Under the pieces are notes generated by a model. That model ran no database searches. It saw nothing but the letters and a program-made list of their open reading frames with translations, and was not told the origin of the DNA. A stretch of DNA of 40,863 nucleotides from Bradyrhizobium elkanii WSM2783. GTDB taxonomy: Bacteria > Pseudomonadota > Alphaproteobacteria > Rhizobiales > Xanthobacteraceae. Both the position numbers and the translations under genes were made by a program. This document shows, piece after piece, positions 1 through 7,696 of this stretch. Within the stretch, counting starts at the first letter, position 1. Each line of letters begins with the position of its first letter. The stretch spans positions 1 to 40,863 of the forward strand of contig NZ_AXAP01000074.1 of NCBI RefSeq assembly GCF_000472865.1, in the 5' to 3' direction.

Positions 1-2
1 CG

Positions 3-302
3 CGCCGAATGCGCGCCATGGGCATCCGCGACAGGCCTACTGCACCGGCCTCGCCGTGGCAGAATGGAGTTGCCGAACGGTTGATCGGATCGATCCGCCG
101 CGAGTGCTTAGATCACATCATCGTCTTTGGGGAGACGCATCCACGACGGATTTTGCGATCCTACGCACGCTATTACAACGACATCCGACCGCACCGGTCG
201 TTGGACAAAGACGCGCCGGTTGCCCGCCCGGTTCAGCGGACCGGAAGCATTAAATCACACGTCATTCTTGGCGGACTTCACCACCACTACGCCCGAGCTT
301 AG
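3..302 (+). CDS. IS transposase (integrase core), C-terminal part only
   Basis: This is the last hundred residues of a DDE-type integrase-core transposase; the gene enters from outside the window. The diagnostic stretches are PTAPASPWQNGVAERLIGS, the RRECLDH segment and YYNDIRPHRSLDKDAP, which form the end of the rve/rve_3 domain around the catalytic glutamate. The open frame continues upstream of the first ATG (position 9) to the window edge, so that ATG is not the real start. The stop codon lies within the terminal inverted repeat of the element (301-318). A matching N-terminal piece of the same transposase family lies at 37197, in the same orientation. The family assignment is by recognition of these motifs; the exact IS name is not given. 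Confidence 0.85.
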   Translation, partial: RRMRAMGIRDRPTAPASPWQNGVAERLIGSIRRECLDHIIVFGETHPRRILRSYARYYNDIRPHRSLDKDAPVARPVQRTGSIKSHVILGGLHHHYARA

Positions 303-526
303 GTTTTCGGTACAGACACCCAAAGACCGCTTGCCGAGAAACGATCGAGCTCGGCGACGGGCAGTCGCTGCTCGCGATCGCGGATCGCAGCTTCGGTGAC
401 AAATTCGGTCGCCAACTCGCTTGCTAGCTTGATGGCCTCGGCATCGGAACGAACAACATGCACTCGCGGCGCAGGATTGAATTCCGGCGCGGTGGCGCGG
501 CTGGCAGTCTCGATTTCGGCTGTCAT
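299..526 (-). pseudogene. sfnB-like acyl-CoA-dehydrogenase-family gene, N-terminal fragment cut by IS
   Basis: The 75-residue frame resembles the N-terminus of the SfnB family (flavin-dependent, acyl-CoA-dehydrogenase-like proteins linked to use of organosulfur compounds). The stretches HVVRSDAEAIKLASELATEF and RDREQRLPVAELDRFSASGL fit the opening helix and the segment before the usual GLWG-x-x-VP motif. Homology stops after GLW. The following codons (VSVPKT and stop) are read from the IS terminal repeat, which supplies the stop codon. Nearly all of the enzyme, including FAD and substrate sites, is missing, so this cannot be a working dehydrogenase. It is transcribed away from the cupin gene at 594. 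The family call rests on sequence recognition only. Confidence 0.65.
301..318 (-). repeat. IS right-end terminal inverted repeat
   Basis: Read on the minus strand this is TGTCTGTACCGAAAACCT. It matches 17 of 18 bases of TGTGTGTACCGAAAACCT at 37137-37154 on the plus strand, which sits 42 bp before the N-terminal piece of the same transposase family. The two sequences therefore mark opposite ends of the same kind of IS. Homology to the interrupted sfnB-like gene resumes immediately outside position 318, so the element boundary can be placed to within a base or two. Confidence 0.8.
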
Positions 527-593
527 ACTGGGATACGTCGAACTCAGTCGACGGCGGCCGACGATTGACGGACACTACAGCGAGGCAAACTCA

Positions 594-947
594 ATGAGAG
601 CACCGGCAAATCTCACTGAAAAGCTTGCGACGTTCACCGACCGTTTCTCCCCTCGTACAGTTGCGGTTTACAATAACAACGACATCATGGTGGCCAAGCT
701 CGAGGGACCATTTCACTGGCATAAGCATGACGACACGGACGATTTTTTTCTTGTACTCGAGGGTACACTCGATATCGAGCTGCGGGATCGCACTGTCACC
801 CTCAATCCTGGTGACATTTTTGTTGTGCCTAAGGGCGTCGAGCACCGACCAGTAGCGCGCGGAGAGGTGCATATCCTGCTGATCGAACCAACGGGTACCC
901 CGAATACGGGTGATATGGCTACCGCTGCGCCGCGCATCCTCGCCTGA
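594..947 (+). CDS. small cupin-domain protein
   Basis: This 117-residue single-domain cupin has both conserved cupin motifs. Motif 1 is HWHKHDDTDDFFLVLEG, giving the metal-binding His-x-His and the Glu. Motif 2 is NPGDIFVVPKGVEHRPVA, with the second Pro-Gly turn and the last His ligand. The protein is thus probably a metal-binding beta-barrel of the kind annotated as cupin domain-containing, often a small isomerase, dioxygenase or sensor; substrate is unknown. The frame is open far upstream, but the ATG at 594 fits the family length, and an AGCGAGG stretch upstream may serve as ribosome binding site. The gene diverges from the sfnB-like remnant, and no partner gene survives to suggest a pathway. 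Confidence 0.8.
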   Translation: MRAPANLTEKLATFTDRFSPRTVAVYNNNDIMVAKLEGPFHWHKHDDTDDFFLVLEGTLDIELRDRTVTLNPGDIFVVPKGVEHRPVARGEVHILLIEPTGTPNTGDMATAAPRILA

Positions 948-1205
948 CGAGGTAATCGAAGAGGCTTCTTTCGCTGCAGTGCGCGAGTCCGAAACTGGCC
1001 CTTTAACGATCTCGTCATCAGCTCCAATGTCAGCCTTGCGCCAAGGGCGGCCGTCCGACCCACTGCCGCTAACGGTTGAAATCCTTGTCACTCATCGCTC
1101 GCGCAATGCCTGCACAATCTGATCGTGCAACGGCTTGACCAGATGGCCCTTCTAGGACACCCGGTTCATTGCGGACGTTCACTTTGGGCCAGTGGAATTC
1201 AGGCT
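948..1205. other. intergenic, nothing recognised
   Basis: Between the cupin stop and the end of the convergent Mfd-like gene. Short frames exist on both strands but none resembles a known family, and I see no convincing terminator hairpin. Confidence 0.4.
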
Positions 1206-4200
1206 TCACTCGTCCAGAAGGTCGAAGAACTCTTCCACCTTGCCAAACGGCCCGACGCGACGCTCGCTGGTGTGGACGACGCGGTCGCCGTCGCGCTGGA
1301 ACGATCGCGCCCTCGACTTTCGTAGCCGTCCCGGCAGGAACGTCGCGGCTACCGCCTCCTGACCGACATCAAGTCTTACGATGCCGCGTCGCCTGCAGTC
1401 GATCCTGAGCCTTGCGGCAGCAAAGAAATCGCGCGCTGCCGGCGGCAGTTTGCCGAAGCGTCGCTGAGTCTCCTCCTCCAGGTCATCCACTTCGTCCTCA
1501 CTTCGACACCTGGCCGCACGAGCGTAGATTTCCAGCCGGACCGGCTCCGATTGCACGAAGCTTGGCGGCAACATATCCGCGACCGGAAGATTGAGGTCGG
1601 GCACCCACAGGTCGGCGGCCCTGTCGTGAGCTTTCTCCGAGGCCAGTTTCAGAAGATGGCTGTAGAGCACGGGACCGAAGACCTGCACATGGCCCGACTG
1701 CCGCTCGGAAAGCAGATCCCCCGCTCCTCTGAGGTCCAGATCTCGAGCACTGATCGCAAAGCCCGCGCCTGGCCGATTGAACTCCTCCAGAACAGCCAAC
1801 CGCTTTTCGGATCGCTCTGAGTTTGAATCGGTCAACAGATACGCAAACGCGCGTATGCCACTGCGTCCCACCCTACCCCTGAGTTGATGGAGTTGCGCGA
1901 GACCGAACCGCTCGGGCCAGCAGACCACGATCGTGTTCGCACGCGGGATATCGAGACCGCTTTCCACGATGTTGGTCGCCAGCAGAACGTCTGCGCGGCC
2001 TTCGACGAAACTCATCATCCGATCCTCAATTTCGTCGGCAGATAACCTGCCGTGGAGACAGACGATGCGAAGATCCGGGGCCATCGCTTGCACGCGTGCC
2101 AGCATCGGATCGAGATCCTGGATACGTGGACAAATCAAGAAGCTTTGCCCGTGACGTCTTTGTTCACGCGACAAGGCCGCGACAATGGCGGCGTCCGAAA
2201 GCGGAGCGATCTTTGTCACGACGGGAAGGCGATGAACGGGCGGAGACGCAATGACACTGAGGTCCCTGAAGCCCGCGAGACCTGCCGCGAGCGTCCTCGG
2301 TATCGGCGTGGCGCTCATCCAAAGCGTATGGACCCCCTTGGCCAGCTCCGAAAGCTTCGCCTTCTCTGCTACGCCGAAATGCTGCTCCTCGTCGATGACA
2401 ACCAGACCAAGGTCGGCAAACTTCACATCCTTCGAGGCGAGAGCCTGCGTTCCCACCACAACCTTCAGCTTTCCGCTCTTTAGCCCTTCCCTCGTCTGCC
2501 GCGTCTCCGGCGCTGACGTGGCCCGCGACAGGTTTCCCACCTCAATGCCGAACGGAGCAAACCGTTTGCGAAATGTCACGACATGCTGACTTGCCAAGAC
2601 AGTCGTCGGCACCGCGATGACCACCTGTCTCTTCGACAGCACGACCGCGGCCGCCGCCCGCAAAGCCACCTCGGTCTTACCGAATCCGACATCGCCGCAG
2701 ATGACCCGGTCCATGGGGTGCCCCGATGCGAGATCATCGAGGACGTCTCGAATGGCTTTCGCCTGGTCGACCGTCGTGAAGTACGGAAAACGAGCGACGA
2801 ACCTCTCATAAGCCGGGCCTGGTGCTGCGAGTTTCGCTGCCCGCCGCCGGCGACGCTGACTGATATGTCTGGCGAGTTGCTTGCCGGCGATTTGAATTTC
2901 CTGTTCCGCCTCGGTGCGCCGATCCCACCATGTACTTCCGTCGGCCTTGTCCAGCGTCAGCTCGCCGAGCTCCGATGCGTAGGGCCAGATCAGGGTCAGG
3001 TCCGCCGGCGGAACGAGAACGGCATCATCTCCCGCAAATACGAGCCGGATCATTTCGCGCGACGACACGGCCCCCAACGCCACCGTCTGCAATCCATCGA
3101 GCAAGGCCAGTCCTCGCTGCAGATGAACAACCACGGTCCCCGGCTCGGGCACATCTGCGCGGTCGAAGGCGGCATTCCAGGCCCTGGCCATGGGCTGCGG
3201 ATGATGGGCCCTGCTCCCGAGCACATCGGAAGCCGTCACGACAACCGAGGGCTTCCGGCCAGCCTCGACAAATCCGACATCGAAGTCGGCCAGAATCGCG
3301 GCTTCGCGATTGCGTCCGGCCGTCGCCTCGCTCCAGTTCGAAAAACGCTCAGCCTTGACCCCGCTCATCCGCTCCATGGCGCGCAGATCTTCCTCCTGCG
3401 CCGCCACGAACATCAGGCGCGAACCGGCGCGTCGCGTCTCGTCGACGAATGCTCGCAGAGCCTTTCTAGCTGAACCGACCTTCGAAAAGTCCGGTGTGGG
3501 GATGAAAGCTGCCTTGCCGGACAGCACCTTCATGCGTTTGGACGCCTGATTCCATTCACGCCTCCCGAGATATTCGCGCTCCCTGTCGGTGCGACTCGCC
3601 GCCTCCTCGATCGTGCTCAACCAGCTCTCGGCGTGCGCCGGAACCATCGCATCGGCGATCCACTTGGCCCGGCCACAGTAATCAATCAAGGTCGCACGCT
3701 TTCCGCGTTTGCTGCCGAGCGCAAGGCGCTCCGACATCGGATCAATGATGAGCTCCTTCGCTTCGAAAACAACCTCGTGCTGTGTTGGGTCGAAAGACGA
3801 AATCCGCCGTATCACCTGGCCCGCATGCTCCACGCGGAATGGACCGAGTGCGCCAGCGGGAAATATCTCGAAAGTCTTCCCGTGGAACAGTGCGCTGCCA
3901 GGATACTCCGCCTCATCATCGAGGTCGTATCCGAGAACCTGAAGCCGCGACTGGAGGTCCTGTTCGGAGAATGTAGCGCCCACCGTCAGATGGAGACTTG
4001 AACGAGACCAAGTCGCCGGCGGCGGCAGACGTTCCATCACCGCCTCCGCCGTGGACACGAGCAGGATTGGCTTCTCCGGCGTGGCAAGGCGCCGCAAGAC
4101 CGAGCTCCGTCTGCCGGCGATTTCGTGTGACGGCTCCAACTGATCGAACGGCAGCGTGTTCAGCCGCGGGAAAACAAACGCCTCGCACGAGGGCTCGAGA

Positions 4201-4457
4201 TCATGAATGACGGCGCCTAGCCGCTCGGCCCTGTTCTCGTTCTCGGCAAGAAAGACAATACCGTGGCGGCCAGACTTTCTCCATTGCGCGAGCAGATGGA
4301 GAGCCATCATGCCGAGCGGGGACGCAGAAGAAATCGCAGTCCGCGCAGAGGTCTTTCGTTTCTTTGCGCGACTCACCGCGCGCACTTTGCTTGAACGCCC
4401 CACTTTGATCCTGTTGTTGGTTCGCAATCCGCTTCGGCCGATGGCGAGGAGTTTCAA
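1206..4457 (-). CDS. Mfd-like (TRCF) superfamily 2 DNA helicase/translocase, probable second paralog
   Basis: The protein has up to 1083 residues and the overall plan of transcription-repair coupling factor. A UvrB-homology region comes first (FPRLNTLPFDQLEPSHEIAG, near residue 100). A weak RNA-polymerase-interaction segment follows (around 490-560, LIWPYASELGELTLDKADGS). The helicase core has Walker A GDVGFGKTE near 590, DEEQHFG near 690, MSATPIPRTLA near 720 and QLHQLRGRVGRSG near 860. A TRCF C-terminal domain ends it. It is similar in length to Mfd, but the polymerase-binding part is diverged and the DEEQ box carries H where Mfd usually has R. Rhizobial genomes commonly carry a canonical Mfd elsewhere, so I read this as a paralog of uncertain role. 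The start is unsure: TTG at 4457 opens the frame with a basic leader, and ATG at 4310 (MMALHLL) is an alternative. Confidence 0.85.
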   Translation of the reverse strand: MKLLAIGRSGLRTNNRIKVGRSSKVRAVSRAKKRKTSARTAISSASPLGMMALHLLAQWRKSGRHGIVFLAENENRAERLGAVIHDLEPSCEAFVFPRLNTLPFDQLEPSHEIAGRRSSVLRRLATPEKPILLVSTAEAVMERLPPPATWSRSSLHLTVGATFSEQDLQSRLQVLGYDLDDEAEYPGSALFHGKTFEIFPAGALGPFRVEHAGQVIRRISSFDPTQHEVVFEAKELIIDPMSERLALGSKRGKRATLIDYCGRAKWIADAMVPAHAESWLSTIEEAASRTDREREYLGRREWNQASKRMKVLSGKAAFIPTPDFSKVGSARKALRAFVDETRRAGSRLMFVAAQEEDLRAMERMSGVKAERFSNWSEATAGRNREAAILADFDVGFVEAGRKPSVVVTASDVLGSRAHHPQPMARAWNAAFDRADVPEPGTVVVHLQRGLALLDGLQTVALGAVSSREMIRLVFAGDDAVLVPPADLTLIWPYASELGELTLDKADGSTWWDRRTEAEQEIQIAGKQLARHISQRRRRRAAKLAAPGPAYERFVARFPYFTTVDQAKAIRDVLDDLASGHPMDRVICGDVGFGKTEVALRAAAAVVLSKRQVVIAVPTTVLASQHVVTFRKRFAPFGIEVGNLSRATSAPETRQTREGLKSGKLKVVVGTQALASKDVKFADLGLVVIDEEQHFGVAEKAKLSELAKGVHTLWMSATPIPRTLAAGLAGFRDLSVIASPPVHRLPVVTKIAPLSDAAIVAALSREQRRHGQSFLICPRIQDLDPMLARVQAMAPDLRIVCLHGRLSADEIEDRMMSFVEGRADVLLATNIVESGLDIPRANTIVVCWPERFGLAQLHQLRGRVGRSGIRAFAYLLTDSNSERSEKRLAVLEEFNRPGAGFAISARDLDLRGAGDLLSERQSGHVQVFGPVLYSHLLKLASEKAHDRAADLWVPDLNLPVADMLPPSFVQSEPVRLEIYARAARCRSEDEVDDLEEETQRRFGKLPPAARDFFAAARLRIDCRRRGIVRLDVGQEAVAATFLPGRLRKSRARSFQRDGDRVVHTSERRVGPFGKVEEFFDLLDE

Positions 4458-4650
4458 TAAGGTCGGCCCGAATGTTGGCAGCTGCCTAGGGCCGCTTGCA
4501 CACTTGACGTTGGTCGCGGGCGCACATTTACGATGTCATCGGTCGCTCGATCGCCGGCGTCAGCGGCAGGTTCTGAGAGCTCCGATGACGGGCCTCGAAC
4601 GCATACGCGCCCTCTGCCGAGCCCGAAGTTCCTCTGCGATCGCTTCGCCG

Positions 4651-5154
4651 CTACGAGCCGAAACCGGCATGACGATTCTTTGAGGACTCGTTCAGGAGGC
4701 CAGCAAGCCTGAGACCTTCCAGAATGCCTTCGAGCCGCTGTTCCCGAATCATTGCGGCAAGCATTGAAACGGCATCCGTTCGGTGAACGGTGAAGTCAAC
4801 GTCAGGCGAGCGCTGAGACAAGATATCGATGAGCGTCGGCACATCAGCCTCATGATGGCGCAAAACCGAGACCGCTTCTTCCGCGAGATAGTCAGCGATA
4901 TCGCCGTCAGCCGGCGGATCAAACTCGAACTCGGCCGCCGCGCGCTCCTTAATCGATCGTCGTATCCGATCGCTTTGCTGCTTTGCCGCCATCGAGAGCA
5001 GGAACACGGCGTCCGCGAGCTTTTCCCGTGGCATGCCTCTCAACTCAGCAATCCGGGCCTGGATGTCCCTGCCGGAACTCTCATTGCGCTCGTGGCCTTG
5101 CTGTACCTGCCGTGCACCACGTGCGCGAGCTCTGCTCTTCCACCTTCGAAACAT
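4651..5154 (-). CDS. hypothetical helical protein
   Basis: I do not recognise the family. From the ATG at 5154 the product has 167 residues. A very basic start (MFRRWKSRARARGAR) leads into a charged linker and then a helical, acidic segment (REKLADAVFLLSMAAKQQSD; DYLAEEAVSVLRHHEADVPT; AMIREQRLEGILEGLRLAGL). There is no signal peptide or membrane helix. The start was chosen because GGAG lies about ten bases before this ATG; the frame itself stays open to 5241. It is codirectional with the Mfd-like gene, separated by about 190 bp, and might be co-transcribed. Composition looks like real coding sequence. Function unknown. Confidence 0.55.
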   Translation of the reverse strand: MFRRWKSRARARGARQVQQGHERNESSGRDIQARIAELRGMPREKLADAVFLLSMAAKQQSDRIRRSIKERAAAEFEFDPPADGDIADYLAEEAVSVLRHHEADVPTLIDILSQRSPDVDFTVHRTDAVSMLAAMIREQRLEGILEGLRLAGLLNESSKNRHAGFGS

Positions 5155-5283
5155 CACCTTGCTCTCCGACGGACGATATATCGCGGCGAACTGGTTGGAT
5201 AAAAGCGCAAATTTGCCAGAGCTCGGCCAGAAGCCACCCACTTTCTCGGGTCAGTAGTTCACTCCTGCGCTGGTGCAGATGCT

Positions 5284-5490
5284 TCATAACACGTCTATCT
5301 CGCGATCCACCTTGGTTTGCGCATCGTAGATCCTGACTTGCAGCATCGGAAAACGCCGCTTCAAGTCCTTAGCCCCGCCCTCAACGCCGTCCCTGGTTGA
5401 GAATTCAGTCTTCACAGACCATCCATGAGGATGGCATAACCGGTTGCTGGGAGATCTCGGGTTGATTTCCGCATATTCGACCCACGCCAT
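5284..5490 (-). CDS. small hypothetical protein (68 aa)
   Basis: The frame begins MAWVEYAEINPRSPSNRLC and ends with a lysine/arginine-rich stretch (KDLKRRFPMLQVRIYDAQTK). It has a natural beginning and a balanced composition, and it reads like the short uncharacterised proteins common in rhizobia. There is no membrane segment or signal peptide. The frame is open upstream to 5643, but the residues before this ATG look like non-coding shadow. The ribosome binding site is weak (AGGCGAAG). I cannot assign a function. Confidence 0.4.
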   Translation of the reverse strand: MAWVEYAEINPRSPSNRLCHPHGWSVKTEFSTRDGVEGGAKDLKRRFPMLQVRIYDAQTKVDREIDVL

Positions 5491-5633
5491 GGAAATGGAA
5501 CTTCGCCTGTCTTCGGCCCTTAGCCGCTTAGGCTGAGTCTCGCGGGCCAGACAAGACCAAACAACCGTGACTACCCGACGACGTTGTCTAACGGCTGCGA
5601 CGACTCGACTGCGGCGACCTCTATAATCCGCGC

Positions 5634-5717
5634 ATGGCCCCACCCGCCCCCGAGCAAGGCGCTTCGACCGCGTCCTATCGCAAGATCATCCACATCGACA
5701 TGGATGGTGCGCCGTGA
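5634..5717 (+). pseudogene. dinB: dinB (DNA polymerase IV) N-terminal remnant
   Basis: The frame opens with MAPPAPEQGASTASYRKIIH and then reads IDMD, after which three unrelated residues and a stop follow. The segment YRKIIHIDMD is the invariant start of the Y-family polymerase DinB, which normally continues AFYASVEQRD; the second D is a catalytic metal ligand. Homology breaks right after that Asp (about 5705), so the rest of the gene, roughly 350 codons, is gone. A perfect TATAAT lies at 5622-5627, just before the ATG, and may be the old -10 element, though I see no good -35 or clear LexA box. The remnant marks one rearrangement breakpoint in this region. Confidence 0.7.
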
Positions 5718-6157
5718 AGGCGCGAGAGAGGTGAAACATGATTTAAGTAGCACCTCTTACGCTCGCTGACTTCCTACCGACGGCTGAAATGTCATCTCGA
5801 CTGTTAGAGCGACGGTCGAAAGGGGGCCGAAAAGCTTGACCGGGCGGCGCCGGTTCCCGGAGCGGTGAAATGCGCCCATGGACCCCGACAGAGAGCGACA
5901 ACATGGGCATCATGTTTAAAACCGCTGCGCCGACTGGCGCGCCGAGGACGCCTGCCGTAGCCGATGGGGGCGCGAGCGCCTTCGTCACTTCGCTGCGGAG
6001 ATCGTCAAGGCTCGGCAGGTGGCTGACCTGCACGAGAACGAGCTACGGCTCGCCAACATCATCCGCGATGCCAACGCGGCTGAGATCACCCTGCAAGAGG
6101 CAGGACACGTGGGCGAACCGAGGGCCGCCGCTCCGTCAAGGAGCATCGGCCAGGGGG
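5718..6157. other. scrambled stretch between two gene fragments
   Basis: About 440 bp without a gene I can defend. A plus-strand frame from about 5928 to 6130 reads somewhat like coding sequence (FAAEIVKARQVADLHENELR), but it has no start, no recognisable family and a stop just before it. It may be another eroded fragment. No RNA gene or hairpin stands out. Confidence 0.35.
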
Positions 6158-6394
6158 TCCGTGACGGCCGCGGTCGAGGCGCTTCGCGCCGAAGGCCCGG
6201 TGACGTTGCTGCTCGGCGATCGTGCGCTGCGCGGACGGGCGCTTGAATTGGCCGGCCGCATCGCGGCAAAGACCGGCTGCCGCCTGATGTCGGAAGCCAA
6301 CAACGCCAGGATGGAAACCGGCGCGGGCCGCGCCGACGCGCCACGCTTTTCTCCGAATGTGGATGCCGCCCTTGCCGCCTTCCAGGACGTCAAG
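6158..6394 (+). pseudogene. acetolactate-synthase-like TPP enzyme, internal fragment
   Basis: About 79 codons read as the start of the central domain of a thiamine-diphosphate enzyme of the acetolactate synthase large-subunit type. The motifs are VEALRAEGPVTLLLGDRALR, then RALELAGRIAAKTGCRLMSE and DAALAAFQDVK. The N-terminal pyrimidine-binding domain and everything after the middle of the central domain are missing. There is no start codon of its own. On the right the homology ends exactly where the IS21-type end sequence begins (6395), so that element or a deletion next to it removed the 3' part. It cannot make an active enzyme. Confidence 0.6.
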
Positions 6395-6545
6395 TGTGGA
6401 TCAACGCGGCTTTTGACCGCCAACCGGCACCCAATATTGACCCCGCCTGATGTGCAGTAAGCGGCTGGATCGATTTCCAATTGGAGCAGTGAGCCGGGGT
6501 CAATGTTGGAAGCCGAAAGTGGTCAATATTCGGAGCCGCGACACA
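6395..6545. mobile_element. internally deleted IS21-type element (both ends, no genes)
   Basis: The left end begins TGTGGATCAACGCGGC and carries TTGACC and ATTGACCCC boxes. The right end, read on the minus strand, begins TGTGTCGCGGC and carries ATTGACC and ATTGACCCC boxes in a similar spacing. Such repeated TTGACC-containing boxes inside both ends are typical of IS21-family elements, where they bind IstA. Only about 60 bp lie between the inner boxes, so istA and istB are gone and the remnant is about 151 bp. Flanking bases are not a target duplication: the left side is in a TPP-enzyme gene and the right side in an AraC gene, so a deletion or recombination followed insertion. Confidence 0.55.
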
Positions 6546-7515
6546 GGCAGCTTGCATATCCAATCCACAGGTCCAGGCAAGGCGGCCGATTCCGGACGCG
6601 TCCGTCGTCCTCAAGGCATCGACGAAACGGCGCAGCCGAACGTCGCGCAAATAGCCCGCCTCGGTGAGACCGTTCTCCGAGAACATTTTGTAGAGCTGGG
6701 TCCGCGATACGTTGATGCCTCGCCAGATATCGTCCGGCGTCAACCCGGGGCGAGGACAGTTCTCCTCGATATAGGCAATCGCCCGCATGAATTCCTTGCT
6801 CGCTCGTCCCTGGGGCTGCTCGCCCCGCGACAACTCGCCCCGCAGCAGGTGAATGAGGAGTTCGGCTGTCGACTCCAGCACGATCTCGAAGTCCTGCGTG
6901 TCCATCCTTCCGTACCACTCGATAGCAGGCGCATCTGGGCGCCGACAAAAGGCGCCAAGGGAGCGGAACTGAGGGAGCGAAGGACGAAGCGGTCGTCGGA
7001 GAGATCAGTCTCGAGCGCGGCAGCGAGGCGTGTTCGCGGCAGGAAAATTGTCGCTATACGAGCCAGGCGCGACCGCGCCGTCACCTCGACCGTGCTTTGC
7101 ACCATCCCGAGGTCACCGGGTCCAAGGCTGATGAGACCGATTGCAGTCTCCTCGCTGTATTCCCCGGACAGCACGTAGTCGAATACCACCCCGTCGATCT
7201 TGTCGGCCGCCGCGTCCGCTTCGGTTCGCTTTGCCTCCACGGAGGAATTGGACGTCAGCTTGTAGAAAGCGACGTTGTTCCCAACGAGCATGCCACGGTG
7301 CTGTCGAGCGGCTTCCCCTCCGAATCGCCGATGGTCCGGACATAGCTGCGGCGAAACAGATTGGCGTCCGCGAGATAGTCCGCCGGGTTCGTGTGGGGAT
7401 CGAGGCTGCTTCGTTCCCCGTAGATGAAGCGCGCGGGACGCTTCGGGGACGAGGCCTCGGGAGATATTTGAGAGGAAGCGCGCGGCTCCGGACGATCGTT
7501 CGAATGATTAACCAT
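6546..7515 (-). pseudogene. AraC-family regulator, frameshifted and 3'-truncated
   Basis: Three frames join into one AraC/XylS-type regulator. The start is MVNHSNDRPEPRASS at 7515. A first frame switch lies near 7285 and leads into FYKLTSNSSVEAKR and VVFDYVLSGEYSEETAIGLI. A second switch near 6910 leads into FEIVLESTAELLIHLLRGEL and the DNA-binding domain. The first helix-turn-helix is intact (DIWRGINVSRTQLYKMFSEN). The second breaks off after RLAWTCGLDMQAA, exactly at the IS21-type end at 6545, where the family would continue with the second recognition helix. With two frameshifts and no second HTH it is very unlikely to work. If either frameshift is a sequencing error, the truncation still stands. 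Confidence 0.7.
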
Positions 7516-7696
7516 AAGGCATCTGGTCGCGTAATGAAGTCCCACCCTCCCGCGAGGCGTGCGTTCGCATAGCATCCATTGCTATCGAAAACTTCGCATT
7601 CCGTCCAAAACTTCATGTTTTGCGTACCGGGGCAGTAGCCGTCAGGTTGCTGTTGTGTTTGCTCGGCCATTCTACCTTGCCGGCAAATCGCTACAC

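Noticed and set aside
2583..3473. Plus-strand 296-codon frame opposite the Mfd-like gene
   Set aside because: It lies wholly antisense to a strongly conserved helicase and has a low-complexity, His/Arg-rich composition.
5928..6246. Plus-strand frame with a plausible coding stretch (FAAEIVKARQVADLHENELR)
   Set aside because: There is no start, a stop just before it and no family match, and it fades into shadow of the TPP-enzyme fragment. At best it is another remnant.
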